Shown here one piece after another: positions 60,483-64,000 of a stretch of 64,000 nt of DNA; within the stretch, counting starts at the first letter, position 1; every line of letters begins with the position of its first letter. The notes below the pieces were generated by a model. It saw only the letters and a program-made list of their open reading frames with translations. It searched no databases and had not been told where the DNA came from. The stretch comes from WTAW01 sp964406575. Lineage in GTDB: Bacteria; Acidobacteriota; Aminicenantia; Aminicenantales; Aminicenantaceae. A program made the translations under genes and the position numbers. The DNA is taken from NCBI GenBank assembly GCA_964406575.1, contig CAYOSH010000005.1, positions 62,001-126,000 on the forward strand, given 5' to 3'.

Positions 60483-61808
60483 AGTGATCAAGACAAAAAG
60501 GAGATGCTCGAGAAGATCGGCCTCTCTTCGCTCAAAGACCTGTTCGTTTCGATCCCTGAAGATATCAAATTAAAAAGAGATCTCGTTATCCCTGAGGCGA
60601 AGTCAGAACAGGAATTGATCACCACCTTTGAAGATCTGGCGAAGAGAAATACCGACAGAGACCACCTTTCTTTTCTGGGTGGTGGAGCCTATCCGCACAT
60701 CATCCCTGCTCTGGTCGATTATCTCAGCAGCCGGGGTGAATTTGTCAGTCCCTACACGCCCTATCAAGCCGAGGTCAGTCAGGGGACCCTTCAGATCATT
60801 TTTGAATTCCAGACGCTCATCTGCCAATTGACGGGTATGGATATTGCGAATGCGTCGCTTTATGAAGGCGCCTCCGGAGCCGCTGAGGCTGTGCTTATGG
60901 CCCATCGCCTTAAAGGGAAACCCAATGTTCTAATCGCGAGTAATTGTCATCCCCAGTATCGCGAAGCGATACACACATACACCAAGAATTTAGGGATTCT
61001 TGTGGAAACTGTCCGTTATTCGCAGGATGGGACTGTGGACATGGATGATCTTGGAAAAAAAGTCAGCAGCGAGACATCCGCCATCGTTACGCAGTCTCCA
61101 AACTTTTTTGGAATGATCGAAGACCTTGAGAAAATTTCAGAGGTGGCACACAAAAACGGAGCACTGTCTGTTGTCGTCGTCTCTGAGCCTGTTTCTCTCG
61201 GCCTTTTGGAACCTCCGGGAAAACAGGGCGCAGATATCGTCACAGGGGAGGCTCAGTCTTTCGGCCTGCCGTTGAGTTATGGAGGGCCATACCTGGGATT
61301 TATGGCGTGCTCGAAAGAGTTCATCCGTCAGTTCCCGGGCCGCATCTCGGGGGAAACTGTCGATATTGAGGGCAAAAGAGGATATGTCCTGACGTTGTCA
61401 ACACGAGAGCAGCACATCAGGCGGGAAAGGGCCACCTCCAATATCTGCACGAACCAGGCCCTGTGTGCCCTCAGAGCCACTATCTTCCTGGAAACGATGG
61501 GGAAAAGCGGGATCAGGGAGTTAGCCTGGCACAACGTCCAGAAAGCCGACTATGCCCTTAAAAAATGCGAAAAAATCAAGGGAATCCAGAGAAAGTTCAG
61601 CGGTGCTTTTTTTAATGAGTTCGTTTTAGAGTTCGCCAAACCTGCGGATGATGTGAACCGGACTTTGTTGAAGAAGGGAGTGATAGGTGGACTTGCCCTG
61701 GATAAATTCTTCCCGGAGTTGAAAAACTGTGTGCTTTGCTGTGTGACAGAAATCCATTCTAAAGACAATATCGACCTACTGGTTAAAGAATTAAAGGAGG
61801 CGATGTAA
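60483..61808 (+). CDS. gcvPA: Glycine dehydrogenase (decarboxylating) subunit 1, 5' end lost in gap
   Basis: The frame is open from the first base after the gap: SDQDKKEMLEKIGLSSLKDL. The family begins about 10 residues earlier with M-x-Y-x-P, so only the very start is missing; the ATG at 60504 is internal. Remaining 441 residues: FLGGGAYPHIIPALVDYLSSRGEFVSPYTPYQAEVSQGTLQIIFEFQT, ANASLYEGASGAAEAVLMA, and TLSTREQHIRRERATSNICTNQALCALRATIFL. With GcvPB it forms the PLP-dependent P protein, which decarboxylates glycine and loads lipoyl-GcvH. Confidence 0.95.
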   Translation, partial: SDQDKKEMLEKIGLSSLKDLFVSIPEDIKLKRDLVIPEAKSEQELITTFEDLAKRNTDRDHLSFLGGGAYPHIIPALVDYLSSRGEFVSPYTPYQAEVSQGTLQIIFEFQTLICQLTGMDIANASLYEGASGAAEAVLMAHRLKGKPNVLIASNCHPQYREAIHTYTKNLGILVETVRYSQDGTVDMDDLGKKVSSETSAIVTQSPNFFGMIEDLEKISEVAHKNGALSVVVVSEPVSLGLLEPPGKQGADIVTGEAQSFGLPLSYGGPYLGFMACSKEFIRQFPGRISGETVDIEGKRGYVLTLSTREQHIRRERATSNICTNQALCALRATIFLETMGKSGIRELAWHNVQKADYALKKCEKIKGIQRKFSGAFFNEFVLEFAKPADDVNRTLLKKGVIGGLALDKFFPELKNCVLCCVTEIHSKDNIDLLVKELKEAM

Positions 61809-61848
61809 GGCCCGTTTCTTGATGAGGCCGCTCGTCTGTGTGTGAATC

Positions 61849-63321
61849 ATGATCAGAGAACCATTGATTTTTGAAATCAGCGACACGGGCAAAAGGGCCT
61901 ATCGGCTGCCCAAGCTCGATGTCCCGGAAAAAAAGGATGTCCTAAAGAGAGTTCGGACAAGGGAATGTGTGGATGGATTTCCTCAGGTTGCAGAAATCGA
62001 AGTTGTGAGGCATTTTACGCGGCTTTCCCGGACGAATTTCTGTATCGATGTCGGCTTGTATCCACTCGGCTCATGCACGATGAAATACAATCCGAAGATC
62101 AATGAGAAAATCGCGTCGATGACGGGGCTTTCCCAGTCCCATCCTTTTGCACCTCAAGAGCTTGTCCAGGGAAACTTGGAGATTCTTAAAACTGCTGAAG
62201 AATTCCTTATGGAGATTGCGGGCATGGATAGCTTCACCTTGCAGCCTTCGGCGGGGGCTCAAGGCGAGCTTGTCGGAATGATGCTCATCAGGGCATGTCT
62301 TGAAGACAGGGGCGATCCGAGGAAGATCGTTCTCATCCCGGATTCAGCGCACGGAACAAATCCCTCAAGCGCGCATCTTTGCGGATATAGGGTGCAGGAG
62401 ATCAAGTCCAGCAAGCAAGGCACTGTCGACGTGGAGGATCTTGCCAGGACAATGACAGAGGATGTGGCAGCATTGATGGTTACGAATCCGAATACTTTGG
62501 GCGTCTTTGAATCCGATATCGCCAAGATCTGCGCTATCGTTCATGAAAAGGGCGGGTTTGTGTACATGGACGGGGCCAACATGAACGCTCTCGTGGGAGA
62601 ATGCCGTCCTGGAGACATGGGTGTGGATGTGATCCATATCAATCTGCACAAGACCTTCTCCACTCCCCATGGTGGTGGAGGGCCGGGTGCGGGTCCGGTT
62701 GGCGTGAAAAAAGTGCTGGAGCCTTACCTTCCGATCCCCACGATCAAGAGAAACGGGGATGCTTATTTTTATGATTTTAACAGGCCAAAAAGTATCGGCC
62801 GCGTCAGAAGCTTTTACGGAAACTTTTTGGTTATCGTCAGAGCGCTGGCCTATATTTTTTCGTTAGGCCCGAAGGGATTGAAAGAGGTTTCTGAGATCGC
62901 TGTGTTGAATTCGAATTATATCCGGAAGAGCCTTGAAGAGGAGTATCATCTGAAATACAAGGCACCGACTCTTCATGAATGTGTTTTTTCGGATAAATAT
63001 CAGAGAGAGTTTGGCGTCCAGAACATCGATATCGCCAAAAGACTGATCGATTTTGGACTTCACCCGCCGACGATGTCGTTCCCGCTCATCGTACCGGGAG
63101 CGTTGATGATCGAGCCGACGGAAACGGAGAGCAAAAGGGATCTTGACCTGTTCATAGAGGCGATGAAACAGATCTCCAAAGAAGCCCGCGACAATCCCGA
63201 ACTGCTCAAGGAAGCGCCGCACACGTCTTATGTGCGAAGGCTGAATGAGACCAAAGCAGCGCGGGAACCCATCCTCCGCTGGACTTCCGGGGTGAATGAA
63301 AAAGATAAAAACGGATCATGA
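61849..63321 (+). CDS. gcvPB: Glycine dehydrogenase (decarboxylating) subunit 2
   Basis: The 490-residue PLP-binding half of P protein. The cofactor Lys is in INLHKTFSTPHGGGGPGAGPVGV (about residue 267). Other marks are FCIDVGLYPLGSCTMKYNPKINE, LQPSAGAQGELVGMMLIRA, PDSAHGTNPSSAHLCGY and LIVPGALMIEPTETESKRDLD. Full length. It begins 40 nt after gcvPA in the same operon. The ribosome-binding site is weak. Confidence 0.96.
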   Translation: MIREPLIFEISDTGKRAYRLPKLDVPEKKDVLKRVRTRECVDGFPQVAEIEVVRHFTRLSRTNFCIDVGLYPLGSCTMKYNPKINEKIASMTGLSQSHPFAPQELVQGNLEILKTAEEFLMEIAGMDSFTLQPSAGAQGELVGMMLIRACLEDRGDPRKIVLIPDSAHGTNPSSAHLCGYRVQEIKSSKQGTVDVEDLARTMTEDVAALMVTNPNTLGVFESDIAKICAIVHEKGGFVYMDGANMNALVGECRPGDMGVDVIHINLHKTFSTPHGGGGPGAGPVGVKKVLEPYLPIPTIKRNGDAYFYDFNRPKSIGRVRSFYGNFLVIVRALAYIFSLGPKGLKEVSEIAVLNSNYIRKSLEEEYHLKYKAPTLHECVFSDKYQREFGVQNIDIAKRLIDFGLHPPTMSFPLIVPGALMIEPTETESKRDLDLFIEAMKQISKEARDNPELLKEAPHTSYVRRLNETKAAREPILRWTSGVNEKDKNGS

Positions 63322-63394
63322 GGAAGTCGATCTGAAAAATCCTCGCAGACTTAAAGGACATAACGAACACAACATGATATATTGGTAAAATCAA

Positions 63395-64000
63395 ATGTCG
63401 ATCCAAAAGTTAATAATGAATCTCCAGAAATTCTGGTCAGATCAGGGATGTTATCTTGCCCAGTCTTACGACCTCGAAGTGGGGGCGGGGACGATGACTC
63501 CGGATACATTTTTTAGAGTGCTGGATCGAAGGCCATGGAAAGTTGCCTATGTTCAACCTGCGCGGCGGCCGACCGATGGCCGGTTCGGACTGAATCCGCA
63601 CCGTGTCCAGAAGCATTTTCAGTACCAGGTGATCATGAAGCCGTCACCGGCAGATATTCAGGATCTGTATTTGAAGAGCTTGAGCTCACTGGGCATTAAC
63701 CTGCAAGATCACGACCTGCGGTTCGATGAGGACAATTGGGAATCCCCGACAATTGGGGCCTGGGGTGTCGGGTGGCAGGTCCTGCTGGATGGGTTGGAAA
63801 TCACTCAGTTCACCTATTTCCAGCAAGCGGGAGGGATCGACACATTCCCTGTCCCCGTTGAGATCACATACGGGCTGGAGAGACTGGAGATGTTCTTGGA
63901 AGGGAAAGACAATCTGTACGATCTCGATTGGTCTGATGACGTGACGTACAGGGATCTGAGGTTCGTTGAGGAGAAGGAGTTTTCCGAGTACAATTTCAAC
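63395..64000 (+). CDS. glyQ: Glycyl-tRNA synthetase alpha chain, N-terminal 202 residues
   Basis: From ATG 63395 the frame stays open to the window edge: MNLQKFWSDQGCYLAQSYDL, EVGAGTMTPDTFFRVLDRRP, WKVAYVQPARRPTDGRFGLN, QYQVIMKPSPADIQDLYLKS, ITQFTYFQQAGGIDTFPVPV, EITYGLERLEMFLEG. This is the bacterial-type GlyQ alpha subunit (about 290-310 residues), so about two thirds are present; it could be fused to the beta chain outside the window. Position directly after the glycine cleavage genes gives a glycine-centred cluster. No Shine-Dalgarno is obvious. Confidence 0.95.
   Translation, partial: MSIQKLIMNLQKFWSDQGCYLAQSYDLEVGAGTMTPDTFFRVLDRRPWKVAYVQPARRPTDGRFGLNPHRVQKHFQYQVIMKPSPADIQDLYLKSLSSLGINLQDHDLRFDEDNWESPTIGAWGVGWQVLLDGLEITQFTYFQQAGGIDTFPVPVEITYGLERLEMFLEGKDNLYDLDWSDDVTYRDLRFVEEKEFSEYNFN

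Overview
The window reads as one scaffold piece of a Gram-negative, heterotrophic, probably anaerobic bacterium. The best guess is Candidatus Aminicenantes or a nearby Acidobacteriota lineage. This is inference from gene content and not from a marker gene: Asp-box (VPS10-like) secreted propellers, PEGA/NHL proteins, Ser/Thr kinases with periplasmic TPR tails, a Gld-type ABC operon with a DUF4340 protein, a DUF6599-like protein, DUF711, and a long Alu-containing SRP RNA. Two 100-N gaps (52124-52223 and 60383-60482) show a draft, probably metagenomic, assembly.

Layout. 1-17400: PIG-L deacetylase (cut by the window edge), double-GNAT acetyltransferase, transketolase, thermonuclease-like protein, CPA2 cation/proton antiporter, a large Asp-box propeller protein overlapping a GlcD-like FAD dehydrogenase, a DHOD-like protein with a two-ACT-domain protein, a POT-type peptide transporter, a truncated yjbQ remnant, an ArsR regulator and an M14 peptidase. 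17400-21250: outer-membrane protein, SRP RNA, small secreted protein and a Tat-type aldo/keto reductase, interspersed with small inverted-repeat elements. 21300-24500: an AT-rich, gene-poor island (SIR2-like remnant, one-haem porin-like protein, HTH_36-type protein). 24500-31830: dapA-like lyase, zincin, cobO, serS followed by two tRNA-Ser genes, DUF711, DUF6599-like protein and mutY. 32100-43400: a signalling region with a Ser/Thr kinase, an SH3/PEGA/NHL protein, a GAF-GGDEF cyclase, a one-polypeptide fusion of a cNMP-binding-fold domain with acetate kinase and PduL phosphotransacylase, a FAD reductase, a stand-alone cNMP-binding protein and an FHA-GAF-adenylate cyclase. 43400-51700: a 1686-residue secreted protein with NPNIR repeats and a Ser/Thr kinase with TPRs. 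51700-56700: Gld-type ABC/GldG/DUF4340 operon. 56800-64000: argS, then gcvT, a gap that probably hides gcvH, gcvPA, gcvPB and the start of glyQ.

How the genes work together. The most striking assembly is 37365-43382: the two enzymes that turn acetyl-CoA into acetate plus ATP are fused and carry a CRP-like sensor fold at the N-terminus. They sit beside a canonical small cNMP-binding protein and a class III adenylate cyclase that carries a phosphothreonine-reading FHA domain; a Ser/Thr kinase gene lies 5 kb upstream. A plausible but untested reading is phospho-signal to cAMP to control of energy-yielding acetate formation. The end of the window is glycine-themed (glycine cleavage plus glycyl-tRNA synthetase). 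serS sits beside two serine tRNAs.

Non-coding layer. At least four kinds of short inverted-repeat elements lie between genes: a roughly 60-bp double hairpin with complementary C and G loops, 158-bp and related elements sharing GTAAGCATCCTTATTTCC-like ends, and elements ending in CCTGAATAATTCAC. Several lie immediately upstream of operons (argS, gcvT, the acetate kinase fusion, the kinase at 32168).
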